DNA from: Boswellia sacra
Taxonomy: Eukaryota; Streptophyta; Magnoliopsida; Sapindales; Burseraceae
Length of the DNA stretch: 64,000 nucleotides
Assembly (NCBI GenBank): GCA_013180625.2
Contig: SNVD02013093.1
Location: 186,001 to 250,000 of the forward strand
Direction: 5' to 3'
Position numbers and translations under genes: made by a program. The stretch's first letter is position 1. Every line of letters starts with the position of its first letter. Shown here piece after piece: positions 46,516 to 57,975 of the stretch. The notes under the pieces were generated by a model, which did no database searches, had not been told where the DNA came from, and saw nothing but the letters and a program-made list of their open reading frames with translations.

Positions 46516-48228
46516 TATTATAGGGACTACACTGAAAAGTATCAAAACTAAGGGTTTATATGGGCCACTACTGGTTGGCATTTGTAGAATAGCCAGTTGG
46601 TGATTCTCCCACAACTAGCCAGTTGTCTTGCCTATATTTTTGGAAATTTTGACCAGCAACATTGCATTTTGCATTTCTTCCTTCCTTTTTCAACTTCCAC
46701 CTTCAACTATTTAAACCCCCCTCCTCACTTTTACTCCTATCTGGAAATCCTATCTTCTCCCTCTTGAAGACACACTTGAAAATTTAAGAAGTCTTTTCTA
46801 GTTTAATATTTTTTATGCATCCTATATTGCTCTAAACCTAGAAAGGATATGCCTTGAGAATAGTTCTCTTTTCTCGCTTCTAATTTCTTCTTTATTTTTA
46901 TCGCTTTAGAATAAACATGTTTAGGTTTTATTTTGCTTAGAATAAAGATGATTAGGTTTTATATTGATGCTTAGAAACATGTTTAGAATTATTATAAATT
47001 GTTTTAATCCTCATCTGTTTTGCAAGGTGGAAATACTTGTCAAGGTAGGTCATCTTTCCTTCCTTTATTAGAAATATATTTTGGAGTTTATTTTATTTGC
47101 AAATGCTTAGAATCATATTTAAGAGCACATTATTAGAATCATGATTAGGATTTAAAACTTATGATTGCTTTGAATAATGCTAGGAAGAATAGGCAAGAAT
47201 TGCCATGTTTGCCTTGATTAATTGAAATTGCTATGATCATCTTGATTGATTTTGCCATAATTGCCATAATTAGGCTAGAATATGCCATGTTTAGATATGA
47301 TTGATATGAATAGGCTAGAATAGCCATGTTTTCATGTGATTGATATAATTAGGCTAGAAACGCCTTGTCTAGGCTAGAATTGTCATATTTAGAATTGCCA
47401 TGATGAATTGAATTATGCTAGCATAGATATGAATAGGCTAGAATGCCATTATAGAATTTATCGAATCTAGGCTTTAGTTTATGACTTTAATTAGAATTTT
47501 TTATTGAATTAATATGAACATATGGATCAATATACCATAATTAAAAATATGATTATATAATGACATAAAGTGATGGTGGACTCTCATTGATAGTGAGCGA
47601 CCATCACTTAGAATATTATGAACATATGCTTGATGAGCATTTGATAGACTCACATATTATGGTTGGAAATTCACTATTTATCGAGTCCCAAATTGAGTGT
47701 TTATATTAAATGAATGAATGCTACATTTGAAGTGCTAGAAGTAGTTTATTTTATTGTTAAATAAAAACTGGATGTAATCCTCCTCCCATTCCCCCATGTT
47801 TGCAAGGAAATGTGATATTTTCTCCTCACCTCCTTCTATGTATGAATATACATTGTTATTGGTTGAATATACCTCACATGTTTTAATGAAGATAAAATGA
47901 ATAACGTGTGCATAAAATGAACAAGTGGATTGTATAATGAAATGTAGCTACTCTTATTTCGTAATCCCTAGTGGAGGCCGAATTTATATCCAGACGAGTT
48001 GAAGGCTTGTACCTAACTTTTTGAACCCATCTTTGAAGGGGTGAGAGTAGTTTAGATCTTAAAGCGAGGGATCTGATTGCCATCTTCTATTTTTTCAACA
48101 GAAAATTGGGTGGCGACACTATTTCTTAAATATGTCCATGGCTTGTTTGTGTTCCTTTAAGTCTCAAAAAAGTTTTCACACAATGTCGTGGTCACAAACG
48201 CTCTGATGAGATAAAAGTGCCTTTCACA
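46516..48228 (+). repeat. LTR (probably solo), same family as 23309-25090
   Basis: The end TTCACA at 48228 matches the end of the inverted copy at 23309. Candidate target duplication ATGTC (46511-46515, 48229-48233); with it the start reads TATTATAGGG, implying TG mutated to TA. Contains an AGGCTAGAAT minisatellite (47270-47440, five loose copies) and near its end GGGTGGCGACAC and GTCGTGGTCACAAACGC. About 1.7 kb without genes. The start is less certain than the end. Confidence 0.65.
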
Positions 48229-48259
48229 ATGTCAAATGTTGAGTCAATCAAATGGCCTA

Positions 48260-49524
48260 AAGAAAGGTAAAGATACATCAATAAAAGATATTGTAGCAAT
48301 GTTTTTTATTACATGAGCCTGGGCATTTGGGAATAGAATAGTCTAAGCAAGATTTCAACATTCAAGCAAGACAATATATAGGTGGTTTGGAATAGTGGTG
48401 GATGTTGTTTGTATTATGGCAACTGATCTGATTAAACCATTTGATCCACAATTTAGGGTAATTCTTAAAAAAAAAATTAAAGATGATGATCTATATTGGC
48501 CATAATTTAAAGATTGTCTAGGGGCAATTGATTGAACACATATATCTGTAGCATTACCAAAATCAAAGCAAATTCCATACACTGGTAGAAAAGGCATTCC
48601 CACCCAAAATGTGATAGCTACATGTGATTTCAACATGTGTTTCACTTTTGCGTGTGCTGGATGGAAGGTAGTGCACATGATACATGTATTTTTTTAAAAG
48701 CCTTATAAAGACAGAATTTGCATTTTCCTCATCATCCACCAAGTATAGAAAAATAATTTTAACTGGTTATAATAAGTTATATTTTTTTTAAATGATAAAA
48801 TTTTTGTTGGTGCAGGCAAGTATTATTTAGGCATTCCCACCCCAAGTGTGATACCTACATGTGATTTCAACGTGTGTTTCACTTTTGCATGCGCTCGATG
48901 GAAGGTAGTGCACATGATACACGTATTTTTTTAAAAGCCTTATAAAGACAGAATTTGCATTTTCCTCATCCACCAACAAGTAAGTATAGAAAAATAATTT
49001 TAACTGGTTATAATAAGTTATATATTTTTTTAAATGATAAAATTTTTATTGGTGCAGGCACGTATTATTTAGTGTATGTTGGATCTCCTCATATGAAAGG
49101 GTATTTAGGGCCAATAAAGGTAAGCGGTATCATCTTCTTGATTTTCAACATGGAAATCAACCAAGAGGAAAAAAAGAAAAAAAAGAAATTTTTAATCATG
49201 CACATTCATCCTTGAGATGCACTATTGAGAGAACATTTGGTTTTTGGAAAAATAGATGGAAAAATGTTAAAGTGCATGTTTAATTTTTCATTTGATAAAC
49301 AAGTGAAAATTGTGAATGCTTCAATGGCATTTCGCAATTTCATCAGAATTCATGCTAAAAAGGATGATGAGTTTAGGCCTTATGATGACAATAAGGACCT
49401 ACTACCTCAAGAAGAGAATGAAATGGAAATAATGGATGCTAGAGAGAATAGTAGTAGCTTATTACAAGACCATGAGATGGATGAAGAAGGCAATCAAATT
49501 GCAACTCTTCTTATGCATCAATGA
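48260..49524 (+). pseudogene. PIF/Harbinger transposase, broken
   Basis: A DDE nuclease of the Harbinger (HARBI1-like) family. Across frames: SIKDIVAMFF, TIYRWFGIVVDVV, LYWP-stop-FKDCLGAIDGTHISVALP (first catalytic Asp, about 48515-48560), YTGRKGIPTQNVIATCDFN (second Asp), FTFACAGWKVVHMIHV, an intron-like gap ending TGCAG, GTYYLVYVGSPHMKGYLGP, SSLRCTIERTFGFWKNRWK (third acidic residue) and NASMAFRNFIRIHA to the stop at 49524. The middle is tandemly duplicated (see next entry) and several stops and shifts are present. The N-terminal part is missing, probably lost where the LTR at 46516-48228 lies. Confidence 0.85.
48593..49071 (+). repeat. Tandem duplication within Harbinger transposase
   Basis: Two units, 48593-48829 and 48830-49071, about 237 and 242 bp, near-identical from GGCATTCCCACC to GTATTATTTAG. 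Each covers the exon text after YTGRK, the intron and its TGCAG acceptor. Confidence 0.93.
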
Positions 49525-50144
49525 TTTTTAATTTACTCATATAGTTTGTCAATTTTTTTGAGATTATTTATTATTGGTGTTTTTCTGAATTTTGAGTACA
49601 AAATAGACAGTAAAATTAATATTTTTTATTAATATGGTATAGGGTTAATTGTATGTTTATTTTGTGTTCCTAAAACATTAAAAATTATATATATTAGTTA
49701 TAATAGGTTTCATTATATGGTTATTTTATAGTCCTTAAGAATTAAATATAATATATAATTATACTTTTCGATTATACATATTCCTTAAGCATTAAAAATT
49801 AATTTGTTCGGTTATGTGGTAATTTTATTTTCTTTTTTGCATTAAAAATTTTATATTAAGTCTTAAGCATTATAATTACTTTGGTTGGTTATTTGATTAT
49901 TTTATATTCCAAATGCATTATAAATTTTATATGTTATAAGGTTATCTATAATAGGATTGCATTTGTATACCCCTATGATAATTTTATCATTAGAAATTAT
50001 TTTTTGATTATAGTTAAACAAATCATCTATTAATTTAAAAAAGCGTTTTTATTTGACAACTAAACAACCACCAACTTATATTATTAAGCTCTTTTTTTAT
50101 AAGCTTTCTTTCCGAAAAATCTACTTTATAAACTCTATTTGGAG

Positions 50145-50163
50145 AAGCCCAACCGAACAAGCC
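50145..50163. repeat. Candidate Harbinger terminal repeat
   Basis: AAGCCCAACCGAACAAGCC resembles, inverted, the GGCYTGTTTGGTTGGGCTT ends of many plant PIF/Harbinger elements. It would be the right end of the element holding the transposase. The left end was not found and no TWA target duplication is clear. Confidence 0.45.
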
Positions 50164-53100
50164 GTGAATACTTTTACAAATATTATAAATGAAAATTTTT
50201 TTATATATAATGAGATATATAGTATGCAATGATATTTTGATTTTATAATTTAAAATATTGTACGTATTTGTATTTTTGAAAATTTATAATAAAAGATATT
50301 TGTTATATTTTTATTTAAGAAAGATTTTAATTTTTTAAGTTCTTTGTTATAATTCTTTTTTCTTTTACTAACTTTATCCATAACTTTTTAATTATCCAGG
50401 GGATGGACAATTTGATGTCTTTGTGCTTTTTAGTTTTGTTAAAAATAATATTAATTATATCATGAAAATAATAGCCTAAAGGTATTTCAAGTCTCTATAA
50501 TAATAAATTTAGGGGCGTCAGTTAAGTTTGACAAACTAATGGATTGTCATTCTATTCAAACAAATCTAACTGATTCAACGAAAATTCTCATTCTAATTAT
50601 AAGGAATATTCAATATTTTATTTGGAGTGGGGCTATTTGTACCCATTTTATTGCTTTGTACACTCAATTTATATGAACACTTATTTCTAAAATCTTGAAA
50701 ACTAACTTATTTCTCAATGCATCCATTATAATACCAAAATTATCCCCAATTAAACTCTAATTTTATTTACCCTATTATTAATTTTCTTCTTTCTAATCAT
50801 TAAAGAGCCAAATATTTATTCAAGCTTCAACATTCTCCGTACAAGTTGTCTCTTTCTTCTTTATTCAATAAATTACGGTTCAGCAAGGAAGTTCCATATC
50901 TGTTTTCCATGCTAATGTTATATGCTCGCAATACAGGTGAATGGTGACGGTGTATTATATGCAGAAATTTTCTGGGTGCGCTCACTGTTTTGAAATTTTC
51001 TTGGATCAGTGCTACTATATATGTCTACGTTGCTAGAATTTTTATGGGCAAAAAAAATGCTGCCAAAATCTATTTAGATTTTTTTTTATGGATAGTGTAT
51101 AAACCAAGAAAAGAAATTGCAGTAAGTTGAGGATTAACTAGACACATAAAAACTCATGAAAAAAAAATTGAACATATTATAATCGATATAAAGATTAAAA
51201 AATGCATGCCTTCTAACGGGAAGAGTCTTTCTTTATAGCTCAAACATAAGTTAAATAGATTCCATTGAAAAATAAGTTCGGGTTTAAGTTAATAGAGTAC
51301 TTGTTGGTTGAACGAGTGTTTTCATTAAATTACAATTTATCGTTATTTGTAAATTGCTTAATTGGTATTTTGGTAGTAAAATTTATTTCTAAATTACAGG
51401 TGTTTTGAGTATATATTATTTTAGAATGCAAATAGCCGTGCCATTTTATTTGACATGCTCATCAAGATGATAGCTTGTGAGACATGTCAAATTCTTGTCG
51501 TAAAACAAGTGAACGGCTTGGATGATTCTAGTAATTTATTTTATTTTTCTAGTTTCATTATAATTATTTTCTTACGATACATTAGATAGGATTTATACTT
51601 TTGTTGAATTTATTACATCATGCTTTCCATTAAATTTTAATTTGATTTCCTTTCCTTAGCTTAAGTTCATTTCTTTTTTATTAAAAAAAAAAGTGTGAAA
51701 TACTCCTGGTTCCTCGTCTCATGTGCTTTATTTGCTATGCTCTTTGGTGGATAAGGCCATTTAGATGCAAATTTTTTACTTTGAACTCCAATATTTCAAC
51801 ACTTAAAAATATAAATTAAATTTTTCTAGACTTATTTTTATATTTCAAAATTATTTTACTGTCCTAATATAAATTCAATATCTTGAAACTTAATTGAATG
51901 AAAAATTTAAAACAAAAAAAAAGTTTAGCAATTTCAGAAACAATGTGACACATTAAGATAAACAAATATATTGACAATGGTGGACCTACGATTTTATCTA
52001 AAAGGACGTACCAACCATTATTTAAATAGTAAAAATTTTGCATAATTACTTTATTATTAACAACATTTTGAATAATTTATTCATAGTCCTAGACATTAGT
52101 TTCATAATTCAAAGTTCAGTTCTAAATATGAGATTTGCGAGCAAATATTGCAAATTGATTTCAAGATAACATTATGAACTGTTAGAAATGATGTCAAACT
52201 TAAAAGTAAGTTTTCTATAAAATGTATCATCATATTATTTCAAAAAAAATATTTTGTAAAAAAACATTTCTTTTATAAAAAAGTAATAAAAATAATAAAA
52301 AATGTCAAACATAATTTTCTTAATTAATGTTTACCAAAAATTCTTCGAATTGGTATTCTTTTAGTAAAAATTGATTAATTAGCTAAAATCTATAATAAAG
52401 AGAAAAATATAATGTATACTAGAGTAAACAAATGAAAGAAAATTTTAAACTTGATTTATTAAATAAAAAAGAACCTAAATAGAAGAGGAGTTTCCATAAT
52501 TTTATATCTTTCAATTATATTTTTAATTAACAAAAAAAAAAGAGGAGCTTGTGTGTGGTATTATAGTGAAAGTAGGCAAACTATAAAAATTTGACAAAGA
52601 AATATGAAAGACAAAATCTAGATATTGCTTCTTTAAGAACAAGTCTAACAGTAAACTAATAAAACTAAAGAGATAAAAGACAATTAGAAAATTTTAGGAG
52701 GGGCCCGAGCTCACCCAGGTCCCTTCTTGGGTCAACCAGTACCATGATATTTATAATCAAAATTGTAAAAAGATTACTAATTTTCATTATATTTTGATGA
52801 TTAATGTTAAATTTTTAAATTTTGTTGATTAATTGATACAATTTAGATTTTAAAATCATAACAATATTAACTTTATAAAAATTTAGATTTTAAATTCTAA
52901 TAAAGAGTCTACTTTTATTATGGGTCATGCTACAATACACCCTGTGCATTTCATGCCCCCGAGTTTATGGATTCTTTTGGCACAAAGTTTGGGAAATGCT
53001 TCTAAAGTTCAAAAATTCCATACAAAACAATTAGAAAAAAGTCATGGTTCCTGAAGTTTATATTTATTTTCTCCAACTTTATATAAAAAATAATTTACCT

Positions 53101-53380
53101 AGTGCATTGTAGTTTTTTCCACTTTAGGTAGACATATTTTTTACCTTAAATAGCTCATCCTTTTCATTGTGGTTTGAACCAACCTGACAGTTTGGTTTTG
53201 TTTAACACCCTTGAGGTTTGAGACAAATAAAATGACCCCCTTTCCATTCCATTTTATATTTGTGACCCCTTTTTTAAATTTGATCATTTTTTTACCTCTT
53301 TTTAAAGTGAAAAGACCGAAATACTCACAATACTTAGAAAAATAACAATATAACAATATGAACCCTCTACCTCTCACATC
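50164..53380. other. No gene recognised
   Basis: Very AT-rich sequence with poly-A/T runs. No coding family, LTR pair, or RNA gene was recognised on either strand. Short words such as GGTTTGAACC... near 53165 and ACCCTTGAGGTTTGAG at 53203 resemble dispersed plant repeats but were not placed. Confidence 0.5.
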
Positions 53381-53383
53381 CTT

Positions 53384-53800
53384 GCACGACTGAGTCGTGC
53401 TGGTAGCACAGTTGGGTCGTACAAAAAATAGTAATATTTTTATCAAGTTTTTATTTACTGCACAACTGGGTCGTGCTATCGTCGTGCCCACCTATTTGTG
53501 AAAAATTCCAGATTTCACTTTTTTGCACGACTGGATCGTGCATACAGCACGACTAAGTTGTGCAAAATTCTGTGATAATAAGCTCTCATTTACTGCACGA
53601 CCTGGTCGTCCAAAATTTTTTATTTCACATTTTTGCACGACTAGGTTATGAACTAACACGATATAGTCATCCAAAACAAAAGTGAAAATTTGTTGGGAAA
53701 ATTCATCAGGTGTTGACATTACTGCATGACTTAAGGGTGCAGTATTTCGGAACTTATATTTTTGCATGATGGACACTTGCACCAACACTTTATTTATCAT
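53384..53800. repeat. Palindromic GCACGAC/GTCGTGC repeat block, copy 1
   Basis: Multiple short palindromes: GCACGACTGAGTCGTGC (53384-53400, perfect 8-bp arms) and diverged versions near 53460, 53525, 53560, 53596 and 53635. The block from about 53460 to 53795 shares its order with copy 2 (54725-54995), including AAAATTCTGTGATAATAAGC and GATGGACACTTG. Not recognised as a known family. Confidence 0.8.
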
Positions 53801-53934
53801 GAACATAAACTTGATTCGAGTTCAAGGTGTTCTGCAACAACACATAAGGTGTCATTTTAATAATCAACAGAATTGTTTCTTTTTACATAAGTTATCATGA
53901 ACAAGCAACTAACCATTATGTTTTTTTATTTTTT

Positions 53935-54081
53935 AATGGAGATTCTGGAGTTTTTGTTATATTGTACCTGCGTTGTCTGATTACTGATGAGTCGATGGAA
54001 GATATACGTCATGCAAAACATGCTTGATATTTTAGGAAGGAGTTAACTACAGATATGTTTGATATGAGATCATGGAAATGA
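53935..54081 (+). pseudogene. Ulp1-like (C48) protease C-terminal remnant
   Basis: The frame reads NGDSGVFVILYLRCL, then ITDESMEDIRHAKHA, a stop, YFRKELTTDMFDM and a stop. This matches the end of Ulp1/SENP SUMO proteases, where N-x-D-C-G-V-F-V carries the catalytic Cys and a R-x-x-x-A-x-x-F/R-R-K-x-L helix follows. Here Ser replaces the Cys. The His/Asp part is not visible upstream. Plant Mutator-like and CACTA elements often carry such genes, so this is more likely a transposon-borne copy than a host gene. Recognition rests on about 45 residues. Confidence 0.5.
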
Positions 54082-54580
54082 GTTGTTCAACCATGGTTAC
54101 GTTTCCCATTTTCCAAACCATGACAAAATGTATCATTTTTTGATTTTGTTCACACTCTATCTGATACCTAACATGTATCATGTTCTTGGAACTCTTTCAA
54201 TGTATTTAATATTCTTTTGGATATGTCTTTGATTCAAGTGAATGAGTAATTGCCTTCTAATAACCTTTGCTTATTTTAGCGTGTTAGCATTAGTGTATAA
54301 CTACTTGAATAGTAGTATCCATTAGACAAATATGTGCAGGTTTTTTTCTTTTTCTCTTGCAAAAGTATTCATGACCAAGCAACTAATGATTACCGATAGT
54401 AAAGGCAGTTCAAATCGCGAACAAATAACATGACTCCATACTCTACCATTACAAAAATGACAATGATTATAAGGAAATTTAAAGAAATTATCGAAAGGAA
54501 TTGTTTGGCCTATTTTACCATTACTAAGTCATGAATGGATACATGAGAACTCATTTTTGTAAAATTCCACAAGTCATCTT
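54082..54580. other. No gene recognised
   Basis: AT-rich spacer between the Ulp1-like remnant and the second palindrome block. No feature recognised. Confidence 0.4.
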
Positions 54581-54584
54581 TCGC

Positions 54585-54995
54585 ACGAATGGGTCATGAA
54601 CTCGCACGACCCAGTCATGCAAAATAATAGTGTGAATTGGTAATGTCATTCACAATTCCTACACGAATGGGTCGTAAAATTGAAAAAATAGCGATATTTT
54701 TATGTTTAAAAATACTAAACGACTGGGTCGTGCAAAAATAGTGATATTTCTATCAATTCTCATTTACTGCTCAACGGGGTCGTGCTGATTGCACGACCTA
54801 TTCGTGCGAATTTCCAAATTTCACTCTTTTGCACGACTGGATCGTGCATATAGCATGACTAAGTCATGCAAAATTCTGTGATAATAAGCTCTCATTTATT
54901 ACAAGACCTGGTCGTGCAAACTGCACGACCTAGTTGTGCAAAATTTCAGATTTCACATTTTTGCATGATGGACACTTGTACTAACACTTTATTTA
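54585..54995. repeat. Palindromic GCACGAC/GTCGTGC repeat block, copy 2
   Basis: Includes GGTCGTGC-AAACT-GCACGACC (near 54910-54932, perfect 8-bp arms), GCACGACTGGATCGTGC near 54826 and others. From about 54725 it is a direct repeat of copy 1. The two copies lie about 1.3 kb apart on the same strand and flank the Ulp1-like remnant. Confidence 0.8.
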
Positions 54996-55506
54996 GGATA
55001 GAAAGTGAATTTATTCTAAACTTCATAAATGACTAACTGAAGTAAACTTTACTCATTTTGGAATAAAAATTATAAATCTCTCTTGGTTGTTGTTATGTTA
55101 TTATGGAGATAGTAACAAAATATCTAAATAAAAATTCCTGGAATATCCTTTGTCACTTTTCCATTTTAGAAGCAAGCAAAGAGTAAAATTAAATAAGGTC
55201 ATAAATTTCAAAATTTGGAAAGGCTAATTGTCAAAGTGGAATATCAAACACAAAAATTTCAAAATTATCATAATCTGGATTAATAATAACATGGAGAGTG
55301 AAAGGATAAATATATCAAACTAGTATGCAATTAACCATCCCTTTTCATCAAGGGGATACCCTCATCCACTATTTATAATATAAGTAGGCAGGCAAAACTG
55401 CATTAGATCCGATCTAGTCTCTTAACAAATCCAACAAACTTGGATCATCTTGTTAAATCTTTTAAAGCGCTAATTAACTGTGACATTTCATTTACACTAA
55501 TTAATT
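54996..55506. other. No gene recognised
   Basis: AT-rich flank directly left of the CACTA element; ends in ATT, the presumed 3-bp target duplication (55504-55506). Confidence 0.4.
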
Positions 55507-55516
55507 CACTACGCGG

Positions 55517-55617
55517 GAAGGGGGCATATAATGCGCCCTTCTGCGGCGGTTTTTAAAAACCGCCGCAGACGTGTTTCGGAAACACGGTTCTACGGCGGTT
55601 TTAAAAACCGCCGTAGA
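55517..55617. repeat. Run of subterminal hairpins of CACTA element
   Basis: Four consecutive inverted repeats: 55517-55541 (GAAGGG arms, one mismatch), 55540-55569 (perfect 30-bp palindrome, core GGCGGTTTTTAAAAACCGCC), 55570-55586 (CGTGTTTC-G-GAAACACG) and 55589-55617 (14-bp arms, TCTACGGCGG...). Subterminal repeats in this class are bound by the TNPA-type protein; that function is inferred. Confidence 0.93.
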
Positions 55618-55619
55618 AA

Positions 55620-56095
55620 GACTTTAAATTTCCCAAATTGAACCCTAAATCCCCCCCTTTGTCCTTCGATTTCTTCCTTCCCCCGCTTGTTCTCTGTGGC
55701 GAAATCCCCCCCTCCTCCTTCGCGTGTCTCTCTTCAGCGAAATCGACGCCCTCCCCCTGCCGCTGCTGTTCCGGCAATTTCCCCCGCTTGTAACCGCCGT
55801 AGAACCTGCGATTTCCTCTCGGTCTGCACCGCGCCTGGGTCTCCCGTTGCGATTTTCTCTGTCGCTGTCTTCCTCCGCGCATTTCCCCCGCCTGGAAGCG
55901 ATTTCGCAGTGATTTCCTCTCGATCTCCTCCCCTGCGTCTCGTCTCCTTGCGCGAGTTTGTGTAGACCAAAATCGGCCCCCCACCCTGCCGCTACTGCCT
56001 CCATTTCTCCTGCAGCTGGGAACGAAGCCGCCGTCGATTCTGTGTGGCAGATCCCCCTTCACGTGACAGAGCGCCGGTGATAGGTAATATGTTGT
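55620..56095 (+). promoter_or_regulatory. GC-rich promoter/leader exon of CACTA element
   Basis: An abrupt rise in GC and CpG content compared with the flanks, rich in CCCCC and CCGCCG words. AACCGCCGTAGAA at about 55793-55805 repeats the arm of the second terminal hairpin. A donor-like GATAG/GTAATATG lies near 56092, after which the sequence becomes AT-rich, suggesting a non-coding first exon. Long open frames on both strands here are explained by base composition; I do not call them genes. Confidence 0.5.
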
Positions 56096-56099
56096 TTGG

Positions 56100-57950
56100 T
56101 ATTGGACTTTTTGATTTGCTAAGCGATTTCTGGTGTGTTGTGCTGTAAGTTGTTGGGTGATTTTTGTGGTATTTTTGCGGATTGGAGATTGATTCTTTGG
56201 ACTGTGGGTGTGGATTGGTTGTAGTGATGATTTGCAGCCGCATACGGCTATGTTAATGTCCGATTGGGTGTGGATTGGTTGTGCAATTGGGTGTGGAGTG
56301 GTTTGTAGTGATGAATTGGAGGAAGTCAGATAATAGTAACGAGATGTTTGTACTGATGTATTCATTTCTTTTCTCAAACGGTTTTGTTTGGAATTTGTTT
56401 TTTGTTTTGAATGAAATTGGAAATGAATGAACTGTTTAAACTAGTACCATTTAGATTCTGTTCAATCTTTGTATCTGTGTGTTTTTTCTCCATTTTTATT
56501 GAAATTGGAAATGAATGAACAGTTTTCATTTGAACAATTTTTGTGTTGGATAATTTGATACAAGAGTTTAAATATAGATAATTTCCAACAGCATGTGAAT
56601 TTTTGATGTAATTTTTGTTCTTATTATTATTTTTAATTGTTGATACTAGACAGGACTACACACTAATTTTTGTTCTTATTATTATTTTAGTTTACGGCTT
56701 GATATACTTGCTCATAAATGTTTTCATGCTTGTTACAATCCTTTATGGCCTGCATATGTTAGATTCTAGGTGAAAAAAGTACAAAATTACATGCACTCAC
56801 ATCCATAATTTAAACTGGAGATTGTAGCAACTCATGGTAAATTAAAGCTTTTATTTTTTTCTGTAAATAGAAAAAAAAATACAGTTTGTGAGGTTTTCTT
56901 TAACAAGTTATTGTGCTTTTGTGTTTGTGTGTGTGTGTGTGTGTGTGCATGCATATATAATTTAACTTAAATACTGAATCAATGAAATATTAATCCTTGA
57001 AAAGTTATTGAATGCTGTAAAGTTTCACACCTTATGTTCAAAAGAATATATAATTATTTTTTTCCATCCAAACTAGGCTGATAATCATTTTTAACTTTCC
57101 AAGACTGATGCTATTTGAACTCCACCTCCAAACTAATTAGCCTCCATCCATCAATTTGACAAGGGCAAAATTGTACTGTCATGCAAAACCTATTACTCAT
57201 GTCATCTTCCTCCTGTCATGCACATTCCTTCAACTTTTATCATACGTTAATTTGACAACGGCCTTAGAATAAAATAATGCTACAGACATAATCCAATGAA
57301 AATAATTATAAATAAATTATTTGTATTTTAAATACTTAAAAAAAATTCTGTTATTTTTATTTCTCTGAAAATTCTGTTTGCCTTGTTTTCAATATTATTT
57401 GAGAAAAACAAACTTATTTTCTTTACAATGAAAACGTTATAATAATTAATGATAAAGTGGTCTTTGGATAGACAAAAATAATATGATCCTCAATCTTTAA
57501 GTGTGGTATTAAACTTACCTCTTTTCCTGTACTAAGTGCTCATTTCTGCACTAATCCTAACACCACACAACAAATAGCATCTTTCATTCTCTGAAAAAGC
57601 AAAGGTACTTCCATAGTCTATCTGCTGACTTGTTTCCATTTTCTTTTATTTTAGGATCTTTGGGACTCATTGGCATTGGATACACTCCTTCACGCATCTG
57701 GTATGCATTTCAAGGTTCACTGCATTTATACTGTAATTGTTATTAATTGGAGAAGTTGCTTTGCTTATTATTCTTTAGTCGTTAATAATTTTTTAGGTTG
57801 GTGGAACATGTACCATTTTATTGTTTATGTTTGTGTTTTGATCCAAAATCAGCCCACTTACCCATGACTAAATTAGCTACAGCAGCTCACATTCCCATGA
57901 ACAAAATCGGTCCAGCTCACTTGACCGAAAACAGAATTAGAGAAAAAAAA
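56100..57950 (+). other. Probable leader intron of CACTA element
   Basis: AT-rich, no protein family recognised. A (TG)n run lies at 56926-56947. I infer an intron because it lies between the GC-rich leader and the transposase start; the splice acceptor was not fixed. Confidence 0.35.
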
Positions 57951-57975
57951 ACCCAAGCAAGCCACTACACCTATA

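Noticed and set aside
49525..53380. Possible host gene in the long AT-rich stretch
   Set aside because: No open frame of convincing length or composition and no recognisable domain in any frame.
53384..54995. CRISPR-like array of palindromic repeats
   Set aside because: Spacing and unit length are irregular, the repeats are diverged, and the DNA is plant nuclear.
55601..56377. Long open frames on both strands in the CACTA leader
   Set aside because: GC-rich, stop-poor composition explains them; residues are Arg/Pro/Ser-rich with no family match, and both strands are open.
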